A stretch of 64,000 bases of DNA from Megalopta genalis (Eukaryota > Arthropoda > Insecta > Hymenoptera > Halictidae), in contig NW_027476483.1 of assembly GCF_051020955.1 (NCBI RefSeq), positions 62,001 to 126,000 of the forward strand, written 5' to 3'. Shown here piece after piece: positions 39,401 to 51,210 of this stretch. The translations under genes were made by a program, and so were the position numbers. The notes beneath the pieces were generated by a model. That model saw nothing but the letters and a program-made list of their open reading frames with translations, did not search any database and was not told the DNA's origin. Position 1 is the first letter of the stretch, and every line of letters starts with the position of its first letter.

Positions 39401-40086
39401 AAGCTAAGCCTTCTACTTGGCATTGAATTGAAGCTAAATCGTGTGTTTTGCATGGATTTGAAGCTAACTCGTTTGTTTCTCCTGCATTTGAAGCTATATC
39501 ATTTATATCGCAAGTATTTGAAGCTAAATCATGTGTTTCGCTTGGATTTGAAGCTAAACCTTCTACATCGCATTGATTTGAAGCTAAATTATGTGTTTCG
39601 CTTGGATTTGAGTGTAACTCATTTGTTTCGCATGGAGTTGAAGCTAAATCATGCATTTCACTAGTATTTCAAGCCGAACCATTAGATTCGCAAAGATTTG
39701 AAGCTAAGCCTTCTACTTCGCACTGATTTGAATTTAAATCATGTGTTTCGCGTGGATTTGGAGCTAACTCGTTTGCTTCGAATGCAGTTGAAGCTAAATC
39801 ATGTATATCACAAGTGTTTGAAGCTAAACCATTTGTATCGCATGGATTTGAAGCTCTGCCTTCTACTTCGCATTGATTTGACGCTATATATTGTGTTTCG
39901 CATGAATTTGAAGCTAACTCGTTTGTTTCGCATGCAGTTGAAACTAAATCATGTATATCACAAGTGTTTGTAGCTAAACAATTGATTGGCATGGATTTGA
40001 AGCTAAGCCTTCTACTTGGCATTGAATTGAAGCTAAATCGTGTATTTCTCATGGATTTGAAGCTAACTCGTTTGTTTCTCCTGTAT
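30481..40086. repeat. 10.2-kb super-repeat, copy 2 (9.6 kb matched)
   Basis: Near-perfect second copy of 20325-29930. Beyond 40086 the sequence continues as a third, rearranged copy: 40130-40700 corresponds to 20391-20960 and 30547-31116, but after about 9.58 kb instead of 10.16 kb. The array was thus still duplicating in the same register and later lost about 0.57 kb at this junction. Confidence 0.92.
36007..37428. repeat. 1.42-kb cassette, copy 3 of 5
   Basis: Counterpart at offset 10,156 bp from copy 2, inside the second 10.2-kb super-repeat, and indistinguishable from copy 2 by eye. Confidence 0.85.
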
Positions 40087-40181
40087 TTGAAGCTGTATCA
40101 TTTATATCGCAAGTATTTGTAGCTGAACGATTTGTTTTGCATGGATTTGAAGCTTAGCCTTCTACATCACATTGATTTGAA

Positions 40182-40868
40182 GCTAAATCATGTGTTTCGC
40201 GTGGATTTGAAGGTAACTCGTTTGTTTCGCATGCAGTTGAAGCTAAATCATGTCTTTCACAAGTATTTGAAGATGAACCATTTGAATCGCATGGCTTTGA
40301 ACCTGAGCCTTCTACTTCGCACTGATTTGCGCCTAACAAATGTGTTTCGCATGGATTTGAAGCTAAACCTTCTACATCCCATGGATTTGAAGCTAAATCA
40401 TGTGTTTGTCATGGATTTGAAGTTAAACCTGCTACTTCGCATTGATTTGAAGCTAAATTATGTGTTTCGCTTGGATTCGGAGCTAACTCGTTTGCTTCGA
40501 ATGCAGTTGAAGCTAAATCATGTATATCACAAGTATTTGAAGCTTAACCATTTGTATCGCATGGATTTGAAGCTCTGCCTTCTACTTCGCATTGATTTGA
40601 CGCTAAATATTGTGTTTCGAATGGATTTGAAGCTAACTCGTTTGTTTCGCATGCAGTTGAAACTAAATCATGTATATCACAAGTACTTGCAGCTAAACAG
40701 TTGATTCGCATGGATTTGAAGCTAAGCCTTCTACTTGGCATTGAATTGAAGCTAAATCGTGTGTTTTGCATGGATTTGAAGCTAACTCGTTTGTTTCTCC
40801 TGTATTTAAAGCTGTATCATTTATATCGCAAGTATTTGAAGCTAAACCATTTGTTTCGCATGGATTTG
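40182..40868. repeat. 0.69-kb block re-copied at 44018-44704
   Basis: Matches 44018-44704 at an offset of 3,836 bp until the D unit at the right end changes (GAAGCTAAGCC with CGCATTGATTGG against GAAACTAAGCC with CGCACTGATTTG). Part of it is also in the 2,307-bp duplication, so three overlapping copies of this interval lie within 5 kb. Confidence 0.75.
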
Positions 40869-41711
40869 AAGCTAAGCCTTCTACTTCGCATTGATTGGAT
40901 CCTAAATCACGTGTTTTACTTGGATTTGAATCTAAGCCTTCTACATAGCATTGATTTGCAGCTGAATCATGTGTTTCGCATTGGTTTTGAAGCTAACTCG
41001 TTCGTTTCTCCTGCATTTGAAACTATATCACTTATATCGCAAGTATTTGAAGCTAAATGATATGTTTCGCTTGGATTTGAAGCTAAACCTTCTACATCGC
41101 ATTGATTTGAAGCTAATTTATGTGTTTCGCTTGGATTTGAATGTAACTCATTTGTTTCGCATGCAGTTGAAGCTATATCACCTATATCCCAAGTGTAGGA
41201 AGCTCAATCATTTGTTTCGCATAGATTTGAAGCTAAACCTGCTACCTCGCATTGATTTGAAGCTAAATTATGAGTTTCGCGTGGATTTGAAGGTAACTCG
41301 TTTGTTTCGCGTGCAGTTTAAGCCAAATCATGTCTTTCACAAGTATTTGAAGCCGAACCATTAGATTCGCATGGATTTGAAGCTAAGCCTTCTACTTGGC
41401 ATTGAATTGAATCTAAATCGTGTGTTTGCATGGATTTGAAGCTAACTCGTTTGTTTCTCCTGTATTTGAAGCTATATCATTTATATCGCAAGTATTTGAA
41501 GCTAAAGCATTTGTTTCGCATGGATTTGAAGCTAAGACTTCTACTTCGCATTGATTGGATCCTAAATCACGTGTTTTGCATGGATTTGAATCTAAGCCTT
41601 CTACATCGTATTGATTTGAAGCTAAATCGTGCATTTCGCAAGTATTTGAAGCCGAACCATTAGATTCGCATGGATTTGAAGCTAAGCCTTGTACTTCGCA
41701 CTGATTTGAAG
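40433..41711. repeat. 2,307-bp-spaced duplication, first copy (about 1.28 kb)
   Basis: Matches 42740-44018 at a constant offset of 2,307 bp by eye, including the private variants AAGTACTTGCAGC, CTAAACAGTTGATTCGC and GCTAAGACTTCTAC. Edges are at the change CCTGCTAC/CCTTCTAC on the left and AAGTTAAATC/AAGCTAAATC on the right. Confidence 0.8.
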
Positions 41712-42245
41712 TTAAATCATGTGTTTCGCCTGGATTTGGAGCTAACTCGTTTGCTTCGAATGCAGTTGAAGCTAAATCATGTATATCACAAGTATTTGAA
41801 GCTAAACCATTTGTATCGCATGGATTTGCAGCTCTGCCTTCTACTTCGCATTGATTTGACGCTATATATTGTGTTTCGCATGAATTTGAAGCTAACTCGT
41901 TTGTTTCGCATGCAGTTGAAACTAAATCATGTATAACACAAGTATTTGCAGCTAAACAATTGATTGGCATGGATTTGAAGCTAAGCCTTCTACTTGGCAT
42001 TGAATTGAAGCTAAATCGTGTATTTTGCATGGATTTGAAGCTGACTCGTTTGTTTCTCCTGTATTTGAAGCTGTATCATTTATATCGCAAGTATTTGAAG
42101 CTAAACCATTTGTTTCGCAAGGATTTGAAGCTAAGCCTTCTACTTCGCATTGATTTGAAGCTAAATTATGTGTTTCGCTTGGATTTGAGTGTAACTCATT
42201 TGTTTCGCATGGAGTTGAAGCTAAATCATGCATTTCACTAGTATT

Positions 42246-42629
42246 TCAAGCCGAACCATTAGATTCGCAAAGATTTGAAGCTAAGCCTTCTACTTCGCAC
42301 TGATTTGAATTTAAATCATGTGTTTCGCGTGGATTTGGAGCTAACTCGTTTGCTTCGAATGCAGTTGAAGCTAAATCATGTATATCACAAGTGTTTGAAG
42401 CTAAACCATTTGTATCGCATGGATTTGAAGCTCTGCCTTCTACTTCGCATTGATTTGACGCTATATATTGTGTTTCGCATGAATTTGAAGCTAACTCGTT
42501 TGTTTCGCATGCAGTTGAAACTAAATCATGTATATCACAAGTGTTTGTAGCTAAACAATTGATTGGCATGGATTTGAAGCTAAGCCTTCTACTTGGCATT
42601 GAATTGAAGCTAAATCGTGTATTTCTCAT
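42246..42629. repeat. Re-copied 0.4-kb block shared with 39669, 29513 and 19868
   Basis: This interval matches 39669-40052 (offset 2,577), 29513-29896 and 19868-20251. Markers are TCACTAGTATTTCAAGCCG and the E variant CGCTATATATTGTGTTTCGC. The two middle copies belong to the 10.2-kb super-repeats, the 19.9-kb copy lies just before them and this one is an extra insertion after them. Confidence 0.75.
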
Positions 42630-42739
42630 GGATTTGAAGCTAACTCGTTTGTTTCTCCTGTATTTGAAGCTGTATCATTTATATCGCAAGTATTTGTAGC
42701 TAAACGATTTGTTTTGCATGGATTTGAAGCTTAGCCTTC

Positions 42740-44018
42740 TACTTCGCATTGATTTGAAGCTAAATTATGTGTTTCGCTTGGATTCGGAGCTAACTCGTTT
42801 GCTTCGAATGCAGTTGAAGCTAAATCATGTATATCACAAGTATTTGAAGCTTAACCATTTGTATCGCATGGATTTGAAGCTCTGCCTTCTACTTCGCATT
42901 GATTTGACGCTAAATATTGTGTTTCGAATGGATTTGAAGCTAACTCGTTTGTTTCGCATGCAGTTGAAACTAAATCATGTATATCACAAGTACTTGCAGC
43001 TAAACAGTTGATTCGCATGGATTTGAAGCTAAGCCTTCTACTTGGCATTGAATTGAAGCTAAATCGTGTGTTTTGCATGGATTTGAAGCTAACTCGTTTG
43101 TTTCTCCTGTATTTAAAGCTGTATCATTTATATCGCAAGTATTTGAAGCTAAACCATTTGTTTCGCATGGATTTGAAGCTAAGCCTTCTACTTCGCATTG
43201 ATTGGATCCTAAATCACGTGTTTTACTTGGATTTGAATCTAAGCCTTCTACATAGCATTGATTTGCAGCTGAATCATGTGTTTCGCATTGGTTTTGAAGC
43301 TAACTCGTTCGTTTCTCCTGCATTTGAAACTATATCACTTATATCGCAAGTATTTGAAGCTAAATGATATGTTTCGCTTGGATTTGAAGCTAAACCTTCT
43401 ACATCGCATTGATTTGAAGCTAATTTATGTGTTTCGCTTGGATTTGAATGTAACTCATTTGTTTCGCATGCAGTTGAAGCTATATCACCTATATCCCAAG
43501 TGTAGGAAGCTCAATCATTTGTTTCGCATAGATTTGAAGCTAAACCTGCTACCTCGCATTGATTTGAAGCTAAATTATGAGTTTCGCGTGGATTTGAAGG
43601 TAACTCGTTTGTTTCGCGTGCAGTTTAAGCCAAATCATGTCTTTCACAAGTATTTGAAGCCGAACCATTAGATTCGCATGGATTTGAAGCTAAGCCTTCT
43701 ACTTGGCATTGAATTGAATCTAAATCGTGTGTTTGCATGGATTTGAAGCTAACTCGTTTGTTTCTCCTGTATTTGAAGCTATATCATTTATATCGCAAGT
43801 ATTTGAAGCTAAAGCATTTGTTTCGCATGGATTTGAAGCTAAGACTTCTACTTCGCATTGATTGGATCCTAAATCACGTGTTTTGCATGGATTTGAATCT
43901 AAGCCTTCTACATCGTATTGATTTGAAGCTAAATCGTGCATTTCGCAAGTATTTGAAGCCGAACCATTAGATTCGCATGGATTTGAAGCTAAGCCTTGTA
44001 CTTCGCACTGATTTGAAG
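42740..44018. repeat. 2,307-bp-spaced duplication, second copy (about 1.28 kb)
   Basis: Second copy of 40433-41711. It is followed at once by a block matching 40182-40868, and then from about 44560 by a block matching 35664-37857. The 40.1-45.5-kb interval is therefore a mosaic of segments found elsewhere in the window. Confidence 0.8.
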
Positions 44019-44902
44019 CTAAATCATGTGTTTCGCGTGGATTTGAAGGTAACTCGTTTGTTTCGCATGCAGTTGAAGCTAAATCATGTCTTTCACAAGT
44101 ATTTGAAGATGAACCATTTGAATCGCATGGCTTTGAACCTGAGCCTTCTACTTCGCACTGATTTGCGCCTAACAAATGTGTTTCGCATGGATTTGAAGCT
44201 AAACCTTCTACATCCCATGGATTTGAAGCTAAATCATGTGTTTGTCATGGATTTGAAGTTAAACCTGCTACTTCGCATTGATTTGAAGCTAAATTATGTG
44301 TTTCGCTTGGATTCGGAGCTAACTCGTTTGCTTCGAATGCAGTTGAAGCTAAATCATGTATATCACAAGTATTTGAAGCTTAACCATTTGTATCGCATGG
44401 ATTTGAAGCTCTGCCTTCTACTTCGCATTGATTTGACGCTAAATATTGTGTTTCGAATGGATTTGAAGCTAACTCGTTTGTTTCGCATGCAGTTGAAACT
44501 AAATCATGTATATCACAAGTACTTGCAGCTAAACAGTTGATTCGCATGGATTTGAAGCTAAGCCTTCTACTTGGCATTGAATTGAAGCTAAATCGTGTGT
44601 TTTGCATGGATTTGAAGCTAACTCGTTTGTTTCTCCTGTATTTAAAGCTGTATCATTTATATCGCAAGTATTTGAAGCTAAACCATTTGTTTCGCATGGA
44701 TTTGAAACTAAGCCTTCTACTTCGCACTGATTTGATGTTAAATCATGTGTTTCGCGTGGATTTGGAGCTAACTCGATTGCTTCGAATGCAGTAGAAGCTA
44801 AATCATGTATATCACAAGTATTTAAACTAAACCATTTGTATCGCATGGATTTGAATCTAAGCCTTGTACTTCGCATTGATTGGATCCTAAATCACGTGTT
44901 TT

Positions 44903-46324
44903 GCATGGATTTGAAGCAAAGCCTTCTACATCGCATTGATTTGAAGCTAAATCATGTGTTTCGCGTGGATTTGAAGCTAACTCTTTCGTTTCTCCTGCAT
45001 TTGAAACTATATCACTTATATCGCAGGTATTGGAAGCTACATCATGTGTTTCGCTTGGATTTGAAGCTGAACCATCTACATCGCATTGATTTGAAGCTAA
45101 ATTATGTGTTTCGCTTGGATTTGAATGTAACTCATTTGTTTCGCATGCAGTTGAAGCTATATCACCTATATCCCAAATGTAGGAAGCTCAATCATTTGTT
45201 TCGCATGCATTTCAAGCTGAACCTGCTACTTCGCATTGATTTGAAGCTAAATCATGTGTTTCGCGTGGATTTGAAGGTAACTCGTTTGTTTCGCATGCAG
45301 TTGAAGCTAAATCATGTCTTTCACAAGTATTTGAAGATGAAACATTTGAATCGCATGGCTTTGAACCTGAGCCTTCTACTTCGCACTGATTTGCACCTAA
45401 ATAATGTGTTTCGCATGCAGTTGAAACTAAATCACGTATATCACAAGTATTTGCAGCTAAACAATTGATTCGCATGGATTTGAAGCTAAGCCTTCTACTT
45501 GGCATTGAATTGAAGCTAAGTCGTGTGTTTTGCATGGATTTAAAGCTAACTCGTTTGTTTCTCCTGTATTTGAATCTGTATCATTTATGTCGCAAGTATT
45601 TGAAGCTAAACCATTTGTTTCGCATGTATTAGAAGCTAAGCCTTCTACTTGGCATTGAATTGAAGCTAAATCGTGTGTTTTGCATGGATTTGAAGCTGAC
45701 TCGTTTGTTTCTCCTGTATTTGAAGCTGTATCATTTATATCGCAAGTATTTGAAGCTAAACCATTTGTTTCGCATGGATTTGAAGCTAAGCCTTCTACTT
45801 CGCATTGATTCGATCCTAAATGACGTGTTTTGCATCGATTTGAAACTAAGCCTTCTACATCACATTGATTTGAAGCTAAATCATGTGTTTCGCGTGGATT
45901 TGAAGGTAACTCGTTTGTTTCGCATGCAGTTGAAGCTAAATCATGTCTTTCACAAGTATTTGAAGATGAACCATTTGAATCGCATGGCTTTGAACCTGAA
46001 CCTTCTACTTCGCACTGATTTGCACCTAAATAATGTTTTTCGAATGGATTTGAAGCTAAACCTTCTACATCCCATGGATTTGATGCTAAATCATGTGTTT
46101 GGCATGGATTTGAAGCTAAACCTTCTACATCGCATTGATTTGCAGCTGAATCATGCGTTTCGCATGGATTTGCAGCTAACTCGTTCGTTTCGCCTGCATT
46201 TGAAACTATATCACTTATATGGCAAGTATTTGAAGCTAAATCATGTGTTTCGCATGGATTTGAAGCTAAACCTGCTACTTCGCATTGATTTGAAGCTAAA
46301 TTATGTGTTTCGCGTGGATTTGAA
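44903..46324. repeat. 1.42-kb cassette, copy 4 of 5
   Basis: Offset 8,896 bp from copy 3; the match extends on both sides to about 44560-46753 against 35664-37857. It shares with copy 1, but not with copies 2 and 3, the substitutions GATGAAACATTTG and GCATCGATTTGAAAC. It may therefore derive from a copy-1-like ancestor or have been converted by one. Confidence 0.85.
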
Positions 46325-49300
46325 GGTAACTCGTTGTTTCGCATGCAGTTGAAGCTAAATCATGCATTCCACAAGTATTTGAAGCCGAACCATTAGATTC
46401 GCATGGATTTGAAGCTAATCCTTCTACTTCGTACTGATTTGAAGTTAAATCATGTGTTTCGCGTGGATTTGGAGCTAACTCGTTTGCTTCGAGTGCAGTT
46501 GACACTAAATCATGTATATCACAAGTATTTGCAGCTAAGCAATTGATTCGCATGGATTTGAAGCTTCGCCTTCTACTTGGCATTGAATTGAAGCTAAATC
46601 GTTTGTTTCTCCCGTATTTGAAGCAATATCATTTATATCGCAAGTATTTGAAGCTAAAGCATTTGTTTCGCATGGATTTGAAGCTAAGCCTTCTACTTCG
46701 CATTGATTGGATCCTAAATCACGTGTTTTACTTGGATTTGAATCTAAGCCTTCTACATAGCATTGATTTGCAGCTGAATCATGTGTTTCGCCTTGGTTTT
46801 GAAGCTAACTCGTTCGTTTCTCCTGCATTTGAAACTATATCACTTATATCGCAAGTATTTGAAGCTAAATGATATGTTTCGCTTGGATTTGAAGCTAAAC
46901 CTTCTACATCGCATTGATTTGAAGCTAATTTATGTGATTCGCTTGGATTTGAATGTAACTCATTTGTTTCGCATGCAGTTGAAGCTATATCACCTATATT
47001 CCAAGTGTAGGAAGCTCAATCATTTGTTTCGCATAGATTTGAAGCTAAACCTGCTACCTCGCATTGATTTGAAGCTAAATTATGTGTTTCGCGTGGATTT
47101 GGAGCTAACTCGTTTGCTTCGAATGCAGTTGAAGCTAAATCATGTATATCACAAGTATTTGCAGCTAAACAATTGATTCGCACGGATTTGAAGCTAAGCC
47201 TTCTACTTGGCATTGAATTGAAGCTAAATCGTGTGTTTTGCATGGATTTGAAGCTAACTCGTTTGTTTCTCCTGTATTTGAAGCTATATCATTTATATCG
47301 CAAGTATTTGAAGCTAAATCATGTGTTTCGCATGGATTTGAAGCTAAACCTTCTACATCGCATTGATTTGAAGCTAAATTATGTGTTTCGCTTGGATTTG
47401 AGTGTAACTCATTTGTTTCGCATGGAGTTGAAGCTAAATCATGCATTTCACTAGTATTTCAAGCCGAACCATTAGATTCGCAAAGATTTGAAGCTAAGCG
47501 TTGTACTTCGCACTGATTTGAATTTAAATCATGTGTTTCGCGTGGATTTGGAGCTAACTCGTTTGCTTCGAATGCAGTTGAAGCTAAATCATGTATATCA
47601 CAAGTATTTGAAGCTAAACCATTTGTATCGCATGGATTTGAAGCTCTGCCTTCTACTTCGCATTGATTTGACGCTAAATATTGTGTTTCGAATGGATTTG
47701 AAGCTAACTCGTTTGTTTCGTATGCATTTGAAACTAAATCATGTATATCACAAGTACTTGCAGCTAAACAGTTGATTCGCATGGATTTGAAGCTAACCCT
47801 TCTACTTGGCATTGAATTGAAGCTAAATCGTGAGTTTTGCATGGATTTGAAGCTAACTCGTTTGTTTCTCCTGTATTTGAAGCTATATCATTTATATCGC
47901 AAGTATTTGAAGCTAAAGCATATGTTTCGCATGGATTTGAAGCTAAGCCTTTTACTTCGCATTGATTTGAAGCTAAATCATTTGCTTCACATGGAATTGA
48001 AGCTACCTCGTTTGTTCCTCCAGCTTTTGAAGCTATATCACTTATATCGCAAGTATTTGAAGCTAAATCATATGTATCGCATGGATTTGAAGCTAAGCCT
48101 TCTACTTGGCATTGAATTGAAGCTAAATCGTGTGTTTTGCATGGATTTGAAGCTAACTCGTTTGTTTCTCCTGTATTTGACGCTGTATCATTTATATCGC
48201 AAGTATTTGAAGCTAAACCTTTTGTATCGCATGGATTTGAAGATAAGCCTTCTACTTCGCATTGATTGGATCCTAAATCACGTGTTTTTGCATGGATTTG
48301 AAGCTAAGCCTTCTACATCGCATGGATTTGAAGCTAAGTCGTTCGTTTCGCCTGTATTTGAAGCTAGATCACTTATATCGCAAGTATTTGAAGCTGAATC
48401 ATGTGTTTCGCTTGGATTTGAAGCTAAACCTTCTACATCGCATTGATTTGAAGCTAAATCATGTGTTTCGCGTGGATTTGAAGATAACTCGTTTGTTTCG
48501 CATGCAGTTGAAGCTAAATCATGTCTTTCACAAGTATTTATAGATGAACCATTTGAATCGCATGGCTTTGAACCTGAGCCTTCTACTTCGTATTGATTTG
48601 AAGCTAAATCATGTGTTTCGCATGAATTTGAAGCTAACTCGTTTGTTTCGCATTGGTTTTGATGCTAAGCCTCCTAGAACGCACTGATTTGAAGCTGAAT
48701 CATGTCTTTCGCATGGATTTGAAGCTAACTCGTTTTTTCCGCCTGCATTTAAGCTATATCATGTATATCACAAGTATTTGAAGCTAAATCATTTGATTCG
48801 CATGGATTTGAAGCTAAACCTGCTACATCGCATTGTTTTGAAGCTAAATCATGTGTTCCGTATGGATTTGAAGCTAACTCGTTTGTTTCGCATGCAGTTG
48901 TAGCTAAATAATGTATATCACAAGTATTTGTAGCTAATCCATTAGTTTCGCATGGATTTGAAGCTAAATCTTCTACATCGCATTGATTTGAAGCTAAATT
49001 ATATGTTTCGCATGGATTTGAATCTAACTCGTTTGTGTCGCATGCAGTTGTAGCTTCATAATGTATATCACAAGTATTTGTAGCTAAACCATTTGTTTCG
49101 CATGGATATGAAGCTAAGCCTTCTACTTCGCATTGATTTGAAGCTAAATCATTTGTTTCACATGGAATTGGAGCTACCTCATTTTTTCTCCAGCTTTTGA
49201 AGCTATATCACTTATATCGCAAGTATTTGAAGCTAAACCATTTGTTTCGCATCGATTTGAAGCTAAGCCTTCTACTTCGCATTGATTTGAAGTTAAATCA

Positions 49301-50203
49301 TGTGTTTCGCGTGGATTTGGAGCTAACTCGTTTGCTTCGAATGCAGTTGAAGCTAAATCATGTATATCACAAGTACTTGAAGCTAAACCATTTGTTTCGC
49401 ATGGATTTGAAGCTAAGCCCTCTACTTCGCATTGATTTGAAGCTATTCATTTGTTTCACATGGAATTGAAGCTACCTCGTTTGTTCCTCCAGATTTTGAA
49501 GTTATATCACTTATATCGCAAGTATTTGAAGCTAAATCATGTGCGTCGCATGGATTTGAAGCTGAACTTTCTACATCGCATTGATTTGAAGCCAAATCTT
49601 GTGTATCGCATGGATTTGAAGCTAAACCCTCTAAATCGCATTGATTTGAAGCTAAATCATGCATTTCACAAGTATTTGAAGCCGAACCATTAGATTCGCA
49701 TGGATTTGAAGCTAAGCCTTCTACTTGGCATTGAATTGAAGCTAAGTCGTGTGTTTTTCATGGATTTGAAGCTAACCCGTTTGTTTCTCCTGTATTTGAA
49801 TCTGTATCATTTATATCGCAAGTTTTTGAAGCTAAACCATTTGTTTCGCATGGATTTGAAGCTAAGCCTTCTACTTCGCATTGATTTGATGCTAAATCAT
49901 TTGTTTCGCATGGATTTGAAGCTAAACCTTCTACATCGCATTGATTTGAAGCTAAATCATGTGTTTCGCGTTGAGTTGAAGGTAACTCGTTCGTTTCGCC
50001 TGCAGTTGAATCTAGATCACTTATATCACAAGTTTTTGAAGCATAACCATTTGTTCCGCACGGATTTGAAGCTACGCCTTCTACTTCGCATTGATTTGAA
50101 GCTAAATCATCTGTTTCGCTTGGATTTGAAGCTAACACGTTTGTTTCATATGCAGTTGAAGCTAAATCATGTATTTCACAAGAATTTGATGCCGGACTAT
50201 TAG

Positions 50204-50504
50204 ATTCGCATCGATTTGAAGCTGAGCCTTCTACTTCGCACTGATTGAAGCTAAATCATGTGTCTCGCTTGGATTTGAAGCAAAGCCTTCTATTTCGAAT
50301 TGATTTGAAGCTAAATCATGTATTTCGCATGGTTCTGAAGCTAACTCGTTTGTTTCGCATACAGTTGGAGCTATATCATGTATATATCAACTATTAGAAG
50401 CTAAACCATATGTTTCGCATGTATGTGAAGCTAAATCATGTGTTTACCATGACAATGAACCTAAATCATGTGTTGCCCATGGATTTGAAGCTTAATCATG
50501 TGTT
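50204..50504. repeat. Most diverged island of the array
   Basis: Units here remain recognisable but have lost much of the consensus: GCACTGATTGAAGC is two bases short, and TATATATCAACTATTAG, CGCATGTATGTGAAGC and TTACCATGACAATGAACC are unlike any other class. No long frame is open on either strand. The same island is kept at 60819-61119. It may be an old remnant less often homogenised, or part of the earlier array. Confidence 0.65.
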
Positions 50505-50790
50505 TTGCATGGATTTGAAGCTAACTTGATTGTATCCTCAGCATTTGAAGTTACTTCATTTATATCGCAAGTATTTGAAGCTAAATCATATGTGTTTCGC
50601 TTGGATTTGAAGCTAAACCTTCTACATCGCATTGATTTGAAGCTAAATCATGTGTTTCGCATGGATTTGAAGCTAACTCGTTTGTTCCTCCAGCTTTTGA
50701 TGCTATATTACTTATATCGCAAGTATTTGAAGCTAAATCATATGTTTCGCATGCATTTGAAGCTGAAACTTCTACATCGCATTGATTTGA

Positions 50791-51210
50791 AGCTAAATCT
50801 TGTGTATGGCATGGATTTGAAGCTAAACCTTCTACATCGCATTGATTTGCAACTAAATCATGTGTTTAGCATGGATTTGAAGGTAACTCGTCTGTTTTGC
50901 ATGCAGTTGAAGCTACACCACCCATATCCCAAGTGTTTGAAGCTAAATCATGTGTTTTGCATGGATTTGAAGCTGAACCTTCTACATCGCATTGATTTGA
51001 AGCTAAATCTTGTGTATGGCATGGATTTGAAGCTAAACCTTCTACATCGCATTGATTTGCAACTAAATCATGTGTTTAGCATGGATTTGAAGGTAACTCG
51101 TCTGTTTTGCATGCAGTTGAAGCTACACCACCCATATCCCAAGTGTTTGAAGCTAAATCATGTGTTTTGCATGGATTTGAAGCTGAACCTTCTACATCGC
51201 ATTGATTTGA
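50791..51210. repeat. Perfect 210-bp (7-unit) tandem duplication
   Basis: Bases 50791-51000 and 51001-51210 are identical throughout, seven units each. Markers are TGTGTATGGCATGG, TGTTTAGCATGG, ACTCGTCTGTTTTGC and CTACACCACCCATATCCC. The next unit changes to CGTGTAAATCGCATGG, marking the right edge. Confidence 0.92.

Noticed and set aside
20325..40086. Transposon or segmental gene duplication as the basis of the 10-kb repeats
   Set aside because: The blocks contain only the same 30-bp units, with no terminal repeats, target-site duplications or transposase frame. Breakpoints lie inside repeat units, as expected for exchange between misaligned arrays.
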